Shown here piece after piece: positions 39,020 to 47,810 of a stretch of DNA of 64,000 nt (position 1 is its first letter; the number at the start of each line of letters is the position of its first letter). The DNA is taken from contig JAJYEX010000007.1 of NCBI GenBank assembly GCA_021785515.1, positions 62,001-126,000 of the forward strand, read 5' to 3'. A program made the translations under genes and the position numbers. The notes under the pieces were generated by a model, which had not been told where the DNA came from, searched no databases, and was given only the letters and a program-made list of their open reading frames with translations. This stretch comes from Pseudomonadota bacterium (GTDB lineage: Bacteria > Pseudomonadota > Gammaproteobacteria > Acidiferrobacterales > UBA6901).

Positions 39020-39994
39020 ATGCCGCGCCTGTTCCTGCTCGCACTGGGGTTGCTGATGGCTAGTGGTGCCGCAGTGGCGGCACCGCGGCACGGGCGCGAT
39101 TTTTTCTACGTGTCCCGCCTCCAGGATCCGCGCGTGCGCGGTGCGGCGGTGGTCGATACGCGGCCGCTTACGGTCTGCACGTCGCATTCGCTGCCTGCTG
39201 CCCGATGTCTTCCGCCGCGGGACTTTCTCGGGCCGCATGACCGGCTGGAGAGTTTCCGGGACATCATCTGGGTCCTGGGTGCGGCCGGGCTCTCCGGCCG
39301 GGAGACGGTCGTGGTAGCCGGCGACAATCCGGTGCGGCGCGATTTTGTGGCGGGAGTGTTGTACCTCGCTGGCCAGTCGCGGGTGGCGGTGCTCACCGCG
39401 CCGCTCACGCCTCTGGTAGCGCGAGATCCCGCGACGCCGGGCACGGCACGCGGAATGTTCCGCAACCCGGTGTATCAGGGCAATCCGCGTGCCGCACTGA
39501 TTGTGCTGCGCGCAGAGCTCGCCCGGGCGCTGCGCTCGCCGCATCCGCCCTATGTGCTCGACGGGCGCAGTCGAGCAGCGTACTGGGGTCAACGCATCCG
39601 CGCGCTGCGCGGCGGACATCTCCCGGGTGCGCAGCTGCTGCCGATGTCTGCGCTGCGGCTGGCGGTGGCGGAACATGCGGTGGAGCTGCCTTCAGTCGCC
39701 TCGGCCGTGGTGTATGCGAACAACGCCTACGATTCCATTGCCTATTTCACTCTGCTGCGCGCGGGTGCGGGTTTTGCGACCTCGGTTTTTCCCGGGGGAT
39801 GGATGGACTGGGCGAACCACACCGGGCTGCCGGTGGATTCGGAAACGTATGATGAGAGGCCCCTGCGCAGGTCCTCGCGCCCGGCGTCGGCAGAAATTCC
39901 CCGCAAACCGAAACCCGATCCCTTTGCGCCGATGGTTATGGGACTGCTGCTTGCCGCAATCACCGGCTACTGCTTTGGAAGGAAGCGTTCATGA
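39020..39994 (+). CDS. Exported, membrane-anchored double rhodanese-like protein lacking the catalytic cysteine
   Basis: 324 residues. Signal peptide (LFLLALGLLMASGAAVAAP, residues 4-22), two rhodanese-like domains in the periplasm (about 40-140 and 170-275) and a C-terminal anchor (MVMGLLLAAITGYCF) before GRKRS. The second domain keeps the rhodanese pattern YVLDGRSRAAYWGQ and GGHLPGAQLLPM, but the active loop reads VVYANNAYDS where the sulfurtransferase Cys should be Ala/Asn. The first domain likewise has VVAGDNPVRR. It may bind sulfur compounds or act structurally rather than catalyse. The next gene overlaps by 4 bases. Confidence 0.75.
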   Translation: MPRLFLLALGLLMASGAAVAAPRHGRDFFYVSRLQDPRVRGAAVVDTRPLTVCTSHSLPAARCLPPRDFLGPHDRLESFRDIIWVLGAAGLSGRETVVVAGDNPVRRDFVAGVLYLAGQSRVAVLTAPLTPLVARDPATPGTARGMFRNPVYQGNPRAALIVLRAELARALRSPHPPYVLDGRSRAAYWGQRIRALRGGHLPGAQLLPMSALRLAVAEHAVELPSVASAVVYANNAYDSIAYFTLLRAGAGFATSVFPGGWMDWANHTGLPVDSETYDERPLRRSSRPASAEIPRKPKPDPFAPMVMGLLLAAITGYCFGRKRS

Positions 39995-40284
39995 CGGACC
40001 TCATGTTTCTCGTTTCCCGGCCGGATTCCGGACCAACACTGGCTGCGCTGATGCGTGCTTGCAGGCGCCGGGGTGTGAGCTGGGCGTGTTTTTTTACCAA
40101 CACCGGAGTGCGAACCCTGCTCGATCGCGCGGTGGTCGAACAGCTTGGTTGCGCATCCAGGGCGATGGCCTGCGAATATTCCTGGCAACGCCACATGAAT
40201 CATGCACAGTGTCCGGTCGAGCTCGGCAGCCAGACCAACAACAGCGCGCTGGCGGCTGAAGCTGCGAAAATCATCAGCCTGTGA
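39991..40284 (+). CDS. DsrE-family sulfur relay protein, 97 aa
   Basis: Begins MTDLMFLVSRPDSGPTLAAL with an alpha/beta DsrE-like fold; cysteines in WACFF, LGCAS, MACEY and AQCPV. It is a candidate cytoplasmic acceptor of persulfide from TusA. It ends KIISL, sharing the last residues with the next two genes. It overlaps the rhodanese-like gene in ATGA and is followed by the next DsrE-like gene after 9 bases. Confidence 0.75.
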   Translation: MTDLMFLVSRPDSGPTLAALMRACRRRGVSWACFFTNTGVRTLLDRAVVEQLGCASRAMACEYSWQRHMNHAQCPVELGSQTNNSALAAEAAKIISL

Positions 40285-40293
40285 GGGCGAAAC

Positions 40294-40569
40294 ATGAAGG
40301 CGCGCAAATCCATTCTTCTGCTCGGGCGGGTTGACCACACCGAGGCCATGCGGGTGGCAGCCGGACTGACGATCTTCGGACACAAGGTGCGTCTGGTGTT
40401 CATGACAGAACCGGTGGCCGAGACAGAGGAGAATATGCGTCAGGCCGAGCTGCTGGAACTGTCGGACATCGAGCCCGAGACCACGCTTGCGGGGCAGGAG
40501 TTGCCGTATGTCAGCTCGGCAGCCCTGTCGCTCGCCATGATCGAGGCCGACGCGGTCATCAGTCTGTGA
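40294..40569 (+). CDS. DsrE/DsrF-like protein without cysteines, 91 aa
   Basis: Starts MKARKSILLLGRVDHTEAMR and has GHKVRLVFMTEPVAETEENM, as in DsrE/TusC-fold proteins. No cysteine at all, so it is probably a structural subunit of a relay complex. It ends ADAVISL, like its neighbours. Spacing to the next gene is 13 bases, with a strong AAGGAGG in between. Confidence 0.7.
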   Translation: MKARKSILLLGRVDHTEAMRVAAGLTIFGHKVRLVFMTEPVAETEENMRQAELLELSDIEPETTLAGQELPYVSSAALSLAMIEADAVISL

Positions 40570-40582
40570 GAAGGAGGTGGTC

Positions 40583-40768
40583 ATGAATGTCGCCGTGTTG
40601 AATACGGGATTGTTCGCGGACAGGGAAACGGTGGAGGAGGCGCTGTCCGAACTTGAGGTGTTTCACGAGGTGCGTCGTTGTGATGCAACGAGAACGTCAA
40701 TGTCCGACGAGGACTGGAATCAGGTGCTGGATGTGCTGCTGGCTTCCGATGTGGTTATTTCTCTCTAG
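40583..40768 (+). CDS. Small TusB/DsrH-like protein, 61 aa
   Basis: 61 residues starting MNVAVLNTGLFADRETVEEA, with one cysteine (Cys33 in VRRCDATR) placed like the single Cys of DsrH/TusB. It ends SDVVISL, the same terminus as the two preceding proteins. ATG 40583 follows AAGGAGG by 5-6 bases; an in-frame GTG at 40577 overlaps that ribosome binding site and is unlikely. With the two genes before it, it could form a TusBCD-like three-subunit relay (inference). Confidence 0.65.
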   Translation: MNVAVLNTGLFADRETVEEALSELEVFHEVRRCDATRTSMSDEDWNQVLDVLLASDVVISL

Positions 40769-40789
40769 ACCGACGTGAGGAGGAGTGTG

Positions 40790-41713
40790 ATGAAAAGATC
40801 ATTATTGTGCGGAATTGCGCTGTTGACCAGCGGCGCTGCGTGCGCTGCGCCTTCGGCGCCGGCGCTCGTAGATGCCGCCTGGGTGGCGGCACATACGTGC
40901 AAGCCAGGTATCGTGCTGCTCGACATCCGCAATCCGATTGGCGGGGGCGGGGATCTGACGGCATATCTGCGGGATCATATTCCGTGTGCGGTGTACAGCA
41001 ATTACGCGACCGGTGGCTGGCGGATCAAGGTCGACGGCGCGCCCGGACTGGTGCCGCCGATCCCTGCGCTGGAGAAGCTTATTGGCGGGCTCGGGATCAG
41101 CAACAACACGCACGTGGTCATCTATACGGGCGGCACCAATGCGACCGACATGGGTGGTGCGGCGCGCGTGTTCTGGACGTTCAAGTACCTGGGTGACAAC
41201 AACGTGTCGATCCTCGACGGAGGCTACGCCGCCTACGTTGCGGCCAAGCATCCGCTTCAGCCCGGATTCAACAAACCTGTTGCGGCGGATTTTGTAGCAC
41301 GCCCGCGTCCCGAACTTCTTGCCAGCGAACAGGATGTGCAGCACGCCATGAAAGCGGGTATCCCGCTGGTGGACAACCGCCCCTCGGCCCAGTATCTCGG
41401 CATCAACCGGACCAATGTTGTGGTGCGCAACGGCACCATTCCAGGTGCCCGGAACCTGCCGGAGAACTGGATTACGCGCAACGATGGTGGCATGTTCCGT
41501 TCGCCACAGGCGCTGCGGGCCCTCTACGTTGCAGCCCACGTGCCGACGAGGGGTAAGCAGATTACCTTCTGCAACACCGGCCATTGGGCCGCGCTCGGCT
41601 GGTTTACGAGCTATGAGCTTCTGGGTGACAAGCAGGCGCGGATGTATGCCGGATCGATGTCGCAGTGGTCACGCAATCCGGCGTTGCCGGTGGTTCGGAA
41701 GGTGCGCGACTGA
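40790..41713 (+). CDS. Periplasmic rhodanese-type sulfurtransferase, 307 aa
   Basis: Signal peptide (SLLCGIALLTSGAACAAP, residues 3-21), then two rhodanese domains. The first (to about 170) has VVIYTGGTNATD in place of an active loop. The second carries the active-site loop ITFCNTGHWAALGWF with the catalytic Cys, as in active periplasmic sulfurtransferases. ATG 40790 has GAGGAGG upstream. It probably works on thiosulfate or persulfide in the periplasm and is partner to the cytochrome gene that overlaps its end. Confidence 0.88.
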   Translation: MKRSLLCGIALLTSGAACAAPSAPALVDAAWVAAHTCKPGIVLLDIRNPIGGGGDLTAYLRDHIPCAVYSNYATGGWRIKVDGAPGLVPPIPALEKLIGGLGISNNTHVVIYTGGTNATDMGGAARVFWTFKYLGDNNVSILDGGYAAYVAAKHPLQPGFNKPVAADFVARPRPELLASEQDVQHAMKAGIPLVDNRPSAQYLGINRTNVVVRNGTIPGARNLPENWITRNDGGMFRSPQALRALYVAAHVPTRGKQITFCNTGHWAALGWFTSYELLGDKQARMYAGSMSQWSRNPALPVVRKVRD

Positions 41714-41730
41714 GGGCGCACGACCGGCTG

Positions 41731-42372
41731 GTGAGCAGTGTGGCCGTGGCGATCGCTCTGGTCGCCACGGCCACGTTTTCCAGTGCGGTGGCTGGGGAAC
41801 GTACCCAGCGGTTTGCCCTGGAGATTGCCGTCCTCGCCAGTCGCAGTCAGCGCCTTCTTGTAGCTGACCTCACGCCCGCGCAGCACCGGAGACTGCAAGC
41901 AAAGATTGGCAGCGCGCTGGGAGTCCTTCCGTTGCTCGCCAGGGAATGTCTTGAAGAGCAACGGAAGGTGCACGAGCGTTCGCTGCTTGCGCGGCTGCAA
42001 AGGCTGTCGTCGGCCTATGCGCACGGGCAGATTGCGGCGCTGCATGCAGGGCTTGACCGTCTATCGCGGAGCTATCCCGTCGACCTGCGTGGACTCCTGC
42101 CGCTTCCTGAATCCTCCGGGGCGGTCCGCACGGGCCGCGCGCTCTATGATCGGCTGTGCATGGGCTGTCATGCCTACCCGGATAGCCAATCGCCGGCGCC
42201 GGCACCTGACCTGTTTGCCAGCGCGCGGGCACTGTCTGCTGCCGGACTCGTTGTGATCCTGCTCGATGGCGTACGCGGTACTCACTCGACAACGCTGGTC
42301 AACCCGCTAAGCAATCAGGACATTGCCGATCTGGCTGCCTATCTCAGACACGGAACGGAATCGGGCCGCTGA
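41731..42372 (+). CDS. Exported monohaem cytochrome c, about 213 aa
   Basis: Class I cytochrome c: export signal (VAVAIALVATATFSSAVAG), a helical linker with coiled-coil-like Leu/Arg stretches, then one haem site CMGCH in RALYDRLCMGCHAYPD and the terminal helix DIADLAAYL. The sixth ligand Met is not seen in the usual position: the segment reads GVRGTHSTTLVNPL where GxxMP is expected, with a His nearby. Start uncertain: GTG 41731 gives a signal without positive charges; CTG 41710 has GGAAGGTG upstream and would overlap the previous stop; GTG 41665 is also in frame. Last gene of the sulfur operon; likely electron acceptor (inference). Confidence 0.75.
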   Translation: MSSVAVAIALVATATFSSAVAGERTQRFALEIAVLASRSQRLLVADLTPAQHRRLQAKIGSALGVLPLLARECLEEQRKVHERSLLARLQRLSSAYAHGQIAALHAGLDRLSRSYPVDLRGLLPLPESSGAVRTGRALYDRLCMGCHAYPDSQSPAPAPDLFASARALSAAGLVVILLDGVRGTHSTTLVNPLSNQDIADLAAYLRHGTESGR

Positions 42373-43275
42373 TCGGCGGCTTAGCGGCTCCATGCAGTGC
42401 GCCCCCTTTAAGGGTTGGGCGGGGACGGTCTCGCGAGCCGTTTTAGCGCACTGCACCTGCTGCGGCGCAGCCACCGGAGCGGCATCGCTGCGGGCATGAC
42501 GGAATGTGCGCGTCCGATCACCCTGAGCAGGTGCGGTGAAAGGCAAGAGGCCGGAGGCCTTCGCGCGCAGACGGAGCAAGGGTGATATCCGACACGTTGC
42601 GGTATTCGACAGCGCAATGTTTTGCAGTATATAGTTTGTGCATGCGCTCGACAGGTGCATTCATGTCGTGGCGTGTCGCCCGGGAGCAGCCCGGATCCGG
42701 CAAGCGGGGAGGTTATGGTGCCGTTGCGGCGGTCGGACGGAGATCGGGCCCGACGCCGTTCAATGCAGACCAATACGAACACGGGACAGCCCGGGGGCGA
42801 ATACTAAGGACGGAGCGATGGATGCTGCCGCATGGGCCCGTGGTCCGACTGCATCGGGGGGTGAGGACGCCACAGTGGCCGGAGCCCATGGAGCGCAGTC
42901 CGGAGCGCGCCCGGCTTAAAGGCGTCGGCATCGCGCCATCGCTGCAGCGGACGTTTGTCTGTTGGTTCTGCACGGAACCTTCATCATCCGGTTGTCTGGG
43001 ATTATTTCGGTGACGGCGACGTCCGTGTTCCTGGGGCGTGGCCGGCGCATGGCATGAACAAGGAGGAATTGGTGCCGGTTGTGGCTACTGGGTTTTCCGC
43101 CCGCACTGTTTCGGCGTCGAAGTGCCGGACCGGATATCGTTGCAGTCAACCGCGCCGAATTTCAGGTTTGTGTCCGGTCCGGCGCGGTTGGGATATCGCG
43201 TTGTTGTCGTGCTGTGCATAATCCGGACGGTCTGGAGTCCATCTGTTTTCTGGCCGGGACCGGTGGGGGGTCCGC
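42373..43275. other. 900-base region without a convincing gene
   Basis: Short frames on both strands lack ribosome binding sites and known domains. An AAGGAGGAATTG at about 43050 looks like a ribosome binding site followed by possible short frames, so a small or decayed gene here cannot be excluded. AT-rich DNA near 42615-42645 may hold a promoter. No FNR or sigma54 motif was seen. Confidence 0.35.
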
Positions 43276-44691
43276 ATGGGCGTAATCACGGAACGCGTGA
43301 CACCGCAGGCCGTGCGCGGCGAGCGGATCGCGCGTCTGGGGTTGTTCATGAGGCGCCACCAGGGTTCGATCGCTGCCCTGCAGTGGGCAGTTGTTCTGTG
43401 CTATCTGGCCATGGTCGTCGTGCCGGTTTTTCTGCCGCTGCCTTCCGCCGATACCCGGATCTGGGGCAGCTTCACGCGCTTTACCCAGTTTATGTTTTGG
43501 GGTGTCTGGTGGCCGTGCGTCGTTTTGTCGATCATGGTTTTCGGGCGCGCGTGGTGCGGCCTGCTCTGTCCGGAAGGCACGATCACAGAATGGGTCTCCT
43601 GGTACGGGCTTGGTCTGGGCATTCCGAGGTGGATGAAGTGGCCCGGCTGGCCATTTGTGACATTCATCGGGGTGGCGCTATATGGCCAGATGATCAGCCT
43701 GCACCAGTTTCCGGCGGCCACTCTGCTCATTCTGGGGGGATCGACGGTGGCCGCTGTGGTCGTTGGCCTGTTGTACGGACGCGGAAAGCGGGTTTGGTGC
43801 CGGCATCTGTGTCCGGTATGGGGCGTGTTCGCGTTGCTGGCAAGGGTGGCGCCGGTTCATTTCAGCGTAGACCGGGCTGCCTGGGATGGGGCGCCGTCGG
43901 GGGCGCGCACGAGCCGCAGACACCCGGTGAATTGTGCGCCTCTCATCAACATCCGCCGCATGGAGAGCGCTGCCGCCTGCCATATGTGCGGGCGCTGTGC
44001 CGGAGAACGCGGTGCGGTGCAGCTTGCGTTGCGCTCGCCCACTGCCGAGATTCTTTCAGTGACGGCCCCCGAAACCGGGTACCGGGCCGATGCCTCCAAC
44101 CTCTGGCTGGCGTGGCTGCTCGTGTTTGGCATGATCGGCGCCGCGCAGGGTGCCTTTCAGTGGGCAGTATCACCGTGGTTTGCTGCCGCTGACCAAGCGG
44201 CCGCAGCATGGCTTGGCGCACACGGGGTGTCCTGGCTGCTGCACCCATCGGGACACTGGTGGATCCTGATCGATTATCCGCGAAGCGGACATGTCTTCAC
44301 CTGGCTCGATGGTGGAATGCTGGTTGCCTATATCGCAGCCGAGGCCGTGATCGTTGGTGGCTGGGTTGGCGGCTGGACGTGGCTCGCGGCAATGCTCTGC
44401 GAGCTGCCCTGGTGGCGCATGGCCAGCGTGTTCAGTTTCTTCTCCGGGGCAAATCTGTTTGTGGGTTCAATCCTGCTTGCCTGGTCGCAGGACACCGGTG
44501 CCGTCAGCTTGCCGCGCTGGGCCGCAGTGGTCTGCATGGGACTGCTCACGCTGGCTGCGTTGTGCGGGGCCGCGCTTGCCGGACGGCTGGCGCGCCATCA
44601 CCGTGCTTCGGCAACTCTTGCGGTACTGGCCGCGGCCGCGTTGCCGCTGGGTGCGTGGGCCGTGGAATTCTTTGTCTGGCGGAAGCTGTAG
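43276..44691 (+). CDS. Polytopic 4Fe-4S membrane protein (NapH/NosR/CcoG-like), 471 aa
   Basis: About eight to ten helices. Iron-sulfur ligands are GRAWCGLLCPEG (about residue 98) and KRVWCRHLCPVWG (about 178), both C-x3-CP, then CHMCGRC (about 239) as CxxCxxC. This is the arrangement of quinol-linked membrane ferredoxins such as NapH, NosR C-terminus and CcoG. The C-terminal half has additional helices, including HWWILIDYPRSGHVFTW. No reductase or oxidase neighbour shows its partner; it may move electrons between quinone and the sulfur or hydrogenase systems (inference). ATG 43276 has a G-rich run just upstream. Confidence 0.8.
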   Translation: MGVITERVTPQAVRGERIARLGLFMRRHQGSIAALQWAVVLCYLAMVVVPVFLPLPSADTRIWGSFTRFTQFMFWGVWWPCVVLSIMVFGRAWCGLLCPEGTITEWVSWYGLGLGIPRWMKWPGWPFVTFIGVALYGQMISLHQFPAATLLILGGSTVAAVVVGLLYGRGKRVWCRHLCPVWGVFALLARVAPVHFSVDRAAWDGAPSGARTSRRHPVNCAPLINIRRMESAAACHMCGRCAGERGAVQLALRSPTAEILSVTAPETGYRADASNLWLAWLLVFGMIGAAQGAFQWAVSPWFAAADQAAAAWLGAHGVSWLLHPSGHWWILIDYPRSGHVFTWLDGGMLVAYIAAEAVIVGGWVGGWTWLAAMLCELPWWRMASVFSFFSGANLFVGSILLAWSQDTGAVSLPRWAAVVCMGLLTLAALCGAALAGRLARHHRASATLAVLAAAALPLGAWAVEFFVWRKL

Positions 44692-45183
44692 GTTCCGAAA
44701 TGCAGGGCCGACCGGCCGCCAGCGGCGACGCGAGCAGTCATCGGCCGCAGTCGGCGGGGAAGGCGGCCAGTCAGAATGGCGCCGGGGTTCTTCTGCACCG
44801 GATTGCGACAGAAATTTCGGGCATATCCGCCAGCCCGCTGTGGGCACCTCAGCGTCGGCACTGTGCAGGCAGCAAGCCTTGTGCGTGTCCCGGTCCGCGT
44901 GATGTAATCCGGCCTGCATGTGAATTATCCACCCGATCGACCCGTGTGGCAGGAAGTCTTGGCGCGGCCGACATCGGTGGCATTGCGGAATCTTTTTCTG
45001 GCAGGCTGGTCTTTAGGACATAGACACTTGGTATATAAAAGAATGCTCGGAAGGTCGGATGGCCCAGGTGGCGCGGTCATACGGCATGCCGGCCCGGGTG
45101 CCCGCTACGGGTGAACGGGCGTGGTCCCGCCGGGTTCATGCAGGAACCCGGGTCGGGTGTGAAGTGGCTCGGACGGGATCGGG
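44692..45183. other. 490-base intergenic region before zwf
   Basis: No gene recognised. TATATA at 45032-45037 could be a -10 box for zwf-tal-pgi, but no good -35 lies at 16-18 bases. GC-rich before 44950 and AT-richer afterwards. Confidence 0.4.
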
Positions 45184-46596
45184 ATGACTCAAACCAAGGG
45201 CAGTGAAGGACGGTCGGACGCGCTGGTGTTTTTCGGGGCATCTGGAGATCTTGCCCGGAAAATGATCTTTCCGGCGCTCTATGCGATGGTGAAGCACGGC
45301 ACCCTGAATATCCCCGTAGTTGGTGTTTCTGCGGAGAACTGGGATCTTCGGGATCTGCATCGGCGCGCGACGGACAGCCTGAAGCAGTCGGGCGCAATCG
45401 ATGACCGGCGCGCATTGCGTCGTTTTCTCTCCCTGCTGCGGTATGTGGGTGGGGATTACCGCGACCACAGTACCTTTCTGGCGCTCAAAGCGGCGCTTGC
45501 CGGTGCCCGACAGCCGGCACACTATCTCGCGATCCCTCCATCGCTGTTTGCAACTGTTATTCGGGGGCTCGGTGCATCCGATCTCAGCGAAGGTGCGCGG
45601 TTGATCGTGGAGAAGCCATTTGGTCGCGACCTGGCGTCGGCCCGAGCGCTGAACCGGGTGGCGCGGTCGGTATTTCCGGAAGATTCGATTTTCCGCATCG
45701 ATCACTTTCTTGGCAAGGAAGCGATCATGAACATCCTCTATTTCCGTTTCGCCAATTCATTCCTGGAGCCGATCTGGAACCGTAATCACGTGGCCAGCAT
45801 CCAGATCACGCTGTCGGAGAATTTCGGTGTCGCGGGTCGCGGGGCATTCTACGAAAGCGCCGGCTGCCTGCGTGATGTCATCGAAAATCATCTGTTCCAG
45901 ATCGTGGCGCTGCTCGCGATGGAGCCGCCGGCCTACCAGGGCTACGGCGCTGTGCATGTGGAAAAGGCGAAAGTTTTCGAGGCCATGCGCCCTCTGAAAC
46001 CGGCAGACGTCGTCCGCGGCCAGTACCAGGGCTACCGCAGAGAGCCGGGGGTCGCAAAAAATTCGGACGTGGAGACGTTCTGCGCCTTGCGGTTGTTCAT
46101 AGATTCCTGGCGCTGGGCGGGGGTGCCGTGGTATCTGCGCTCCGGAAAGTGCATGGCGGAAACTGCGGCCGAGGTCATGGTCGAGCTCAAGCCGCCGCCG
46201 CAGAGCTTGTTTGACGATTCGCGCCCCGGCGTCGGACGCGCCAACTATGTGCGATTCCGGCTCTCTCCCAGTTCCTCGGTGGCCATGGCTGCACGGGTCA
46301 AGCGCCCCGGAAAGGAATTCGTCGGAGACCAGCAGGAACTGTACCTGCTCGAGGCGGAGCTGGCGCACGAATCGCCCTATGAACGGCTGCTGACCGACGC
46401 GCTCTCCGGCAACGGGGCGCTGTTCAGCCGAGAGGATGCAGTAGAGGCGGCCTGGGCGGTGGTGGATCCGGTACTCAGGCGGCACCGCCGGGTCGAACCT
46501 TACCGCCGCGGGAGCTGGGGGCCGAAACAGGCTGATGCACTGATCGCCGCCGATGGCGGTTGGCATAATCCGCTGCCGGAGCGGGTTCGCAGATAG
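45184..46596 (+). CDS. zwf: Glucose-6-phosphate 1-dehydrogenase
   Basis: Oxidises glucose 6-phosphate to 6-phosphogluconolactone. 470 residues. NADP-binding motif GASGDLARK near the N-terminus, substrate-binding RIDHFLGKEAIMN with the catalytic His region, and the active site EKPFGRDL. It starts at ATG 45184 after a GGATCGGG. tal and pgi follow in the same direction, but no 6-phosphogluconolactonase, gnd or edd is present in the window. Confidence 0.95.
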   Translation: MTQTKGSEGRSDALVFFGASGDLARKMIFPALYAMVKHGTLNIPVVGVSAENWDLRDLHRRATDSLKQSGAIDDRRALRRFLSLLRYVGGDYRDHSTFLALKAALAGARQPAHYLAIPPSLFATVIRGLGASDLSEGARLIVEKPFGRDLASARALNRVARSVFPEDSIFRIDHFLGKEAIMNILYFRFANSFLEPIWNRNHVASIQITLSENFGVAGRGAFYESAGCLRDVIENHLFQIVALLAMEPPAYQGYGAVHVEKAKVFEAMRPLKPADVVRGQYQGYRREPGVAKNSDVETFCALRLFIDSWRWAGVPWYLRSGKCMAETAAEVMVELKPPPQSLFDDSRPGVGRANYVRFRLSPSSSVAMAARVKRPGKEFVGDQQELYLLEAELAHESPYERLLTDALSGNGALFSREDAVEAAWAVVDPVLRRHRRVEPYRRGSWGPKQADALIAADGGWHNPLPERVRR

Positions 46597-46707
46597 GTCT
46601 GGCGGGCTTCTACCGGGAGGGGCGCCGCCGCGATGGATCGACGGTGGCCAGTCCTGGCATGACCCGGCGGCACCAGCGACGCAGGCTTGCGCGCAACAGG
46701 AGGCGAT

Positions 46708-47808
46708 ATGAGGATCACTGAACAGTTGCACATGCTGGGCCAGAGCCTGTGGCTCGATAACATCACACGGGGGCTGCTGGACCAGGGGACCTTGAGCCGC
46801 TACATCAACGAATACTCAGTGACCGGCCTGACATCCAACCCCACGATTTTCGACAAGGCCATAGAAAGCACGCGGCTGTACGATGATGCCATCAGGGAAA
46901 AGGCGGCTTCCGGCAAATCGGGCGAAGCACTTTTCTTCGAGCTGGCCCTGGAGGATCTCACGCGGGCGGCCGACCTGTTTCGTCCGGTTTATGATGCCAC
47001 TGCCGGGATTGACGGCTGGGTGTCGCTCGAGGTGTCACCGCTGCTGGCCCAGGAGACGGCCGCCACCATCAGCGCCGCCGCGGACCTGCACGGTCAGGCG
47101 CAACGCCCGAATCTGTTCATCAAGATTCCCGGAACGCCCGAAGGCATACCGGCGGTGGAGGAGGCGGTGTTTGCCGGCGTTCCGGTGAACGTCACACTGC
47201 TGTTCTCGCGTGAACACTATCTGGCGGCAGCCGGGGCTTACATGCGCGGACTCGAGCGCCGGATCGCCGCCGGGCTCGATCCGGCAGTCGGATCGGTAGC
47301 CTCGCTGTTCGTCAGCCGCTGGGATGCGGCAGTGGCCAAGCACGCCCCGGGGGATCTCAGGAACCGCCTCGGGATTGCCGTTGCGCGACAGACGTACAAG
47401 GCCTATCGCGATATTCTGCTCACACCACGCTGGCGCCGGCTCGCCGACGCGGGCGCGCGGCCGCAACGGCTGCTGTGGGCCAGTACCGGCACCAAGGATC
47501 CCGGCGCCCCGGATACGCTGTATGTCGACGCGCTGGCAGCCCCGGATACGATCAACACCGTCCCGGAACAGACGCTACACGCCTTCGCCGAGCATGGCAG
47601 GGTGGGCGGTGCGCTGGCAGCCGACGGAGGCGACGCCGAGGCGGTGCTAAGTGAATTCGCGCGCGCAGGTATTGATACCACCGCGCTTGCCGGACAGCTG
47701 CAACGCGAGGGAACGCTGGCCTTTGACAAGTCCTGGAACGACCTCATGGCGTGTATCGTGGCGAAGCAGATTGAGCTCGGCAACACCGCGGCAAAGGGAA
47801 GGAGATAA
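46708..47808 (+). CDS. tal: Transaldolase
   Basis: Transfers a dihydroxyacetone unit in the non-oxidative pentose phosphate pathway. 366 residues, the longer transaldolase type. Typical motifs: [18 protein letters not shown] near the N-terminus, [15 protein letters not shown] with the Schiff-base Lys, and [13 protein letters not shown] 46708 follows ACAGGAGG. The pgi gene starts 2 bases after its stop. Confidence 0.95.
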   Translation: MRITEQLHMLGQSLWLDNITRGLLDQGTLSRYINEYSVTGLTSNPTIFDKAIESTRLYDDAIREKAASGKSGEALFFELALEDLTRAADLFRPVYDATAGIDGWVSLEVSPLLAQETAATISAAADLHGQAQRPNLFIKIPGTPEGIPAVEEAVFAGVPVNVTLLFSREHYLAAAGAYMRGLERRIAAGLDPAVGSVASLFVSRWDAAVAKHAPGDLRNRLGIAVARQTYKAYRDILLTPRWRRLADAGARPQRLLWASTGTKDPGAPDTLYVDALAAPDTINTVPEQTLHAFAEHGRVGGALAADGGDAEAVLSEFARAGIDTTALAGQLQREGTLAFDKSWNDLMACIVAKQIELGNTAAKGRR

Positions 47809-47810
47809 AG

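Noticed and set aside
42582-43221. Overlapping short frames as real genes between the cytochrome and the Fe-S protein
   Set aside because: Arg/Ser/Pro-rich chance composition, no consistent ribosome binding site and no motif in any frame.
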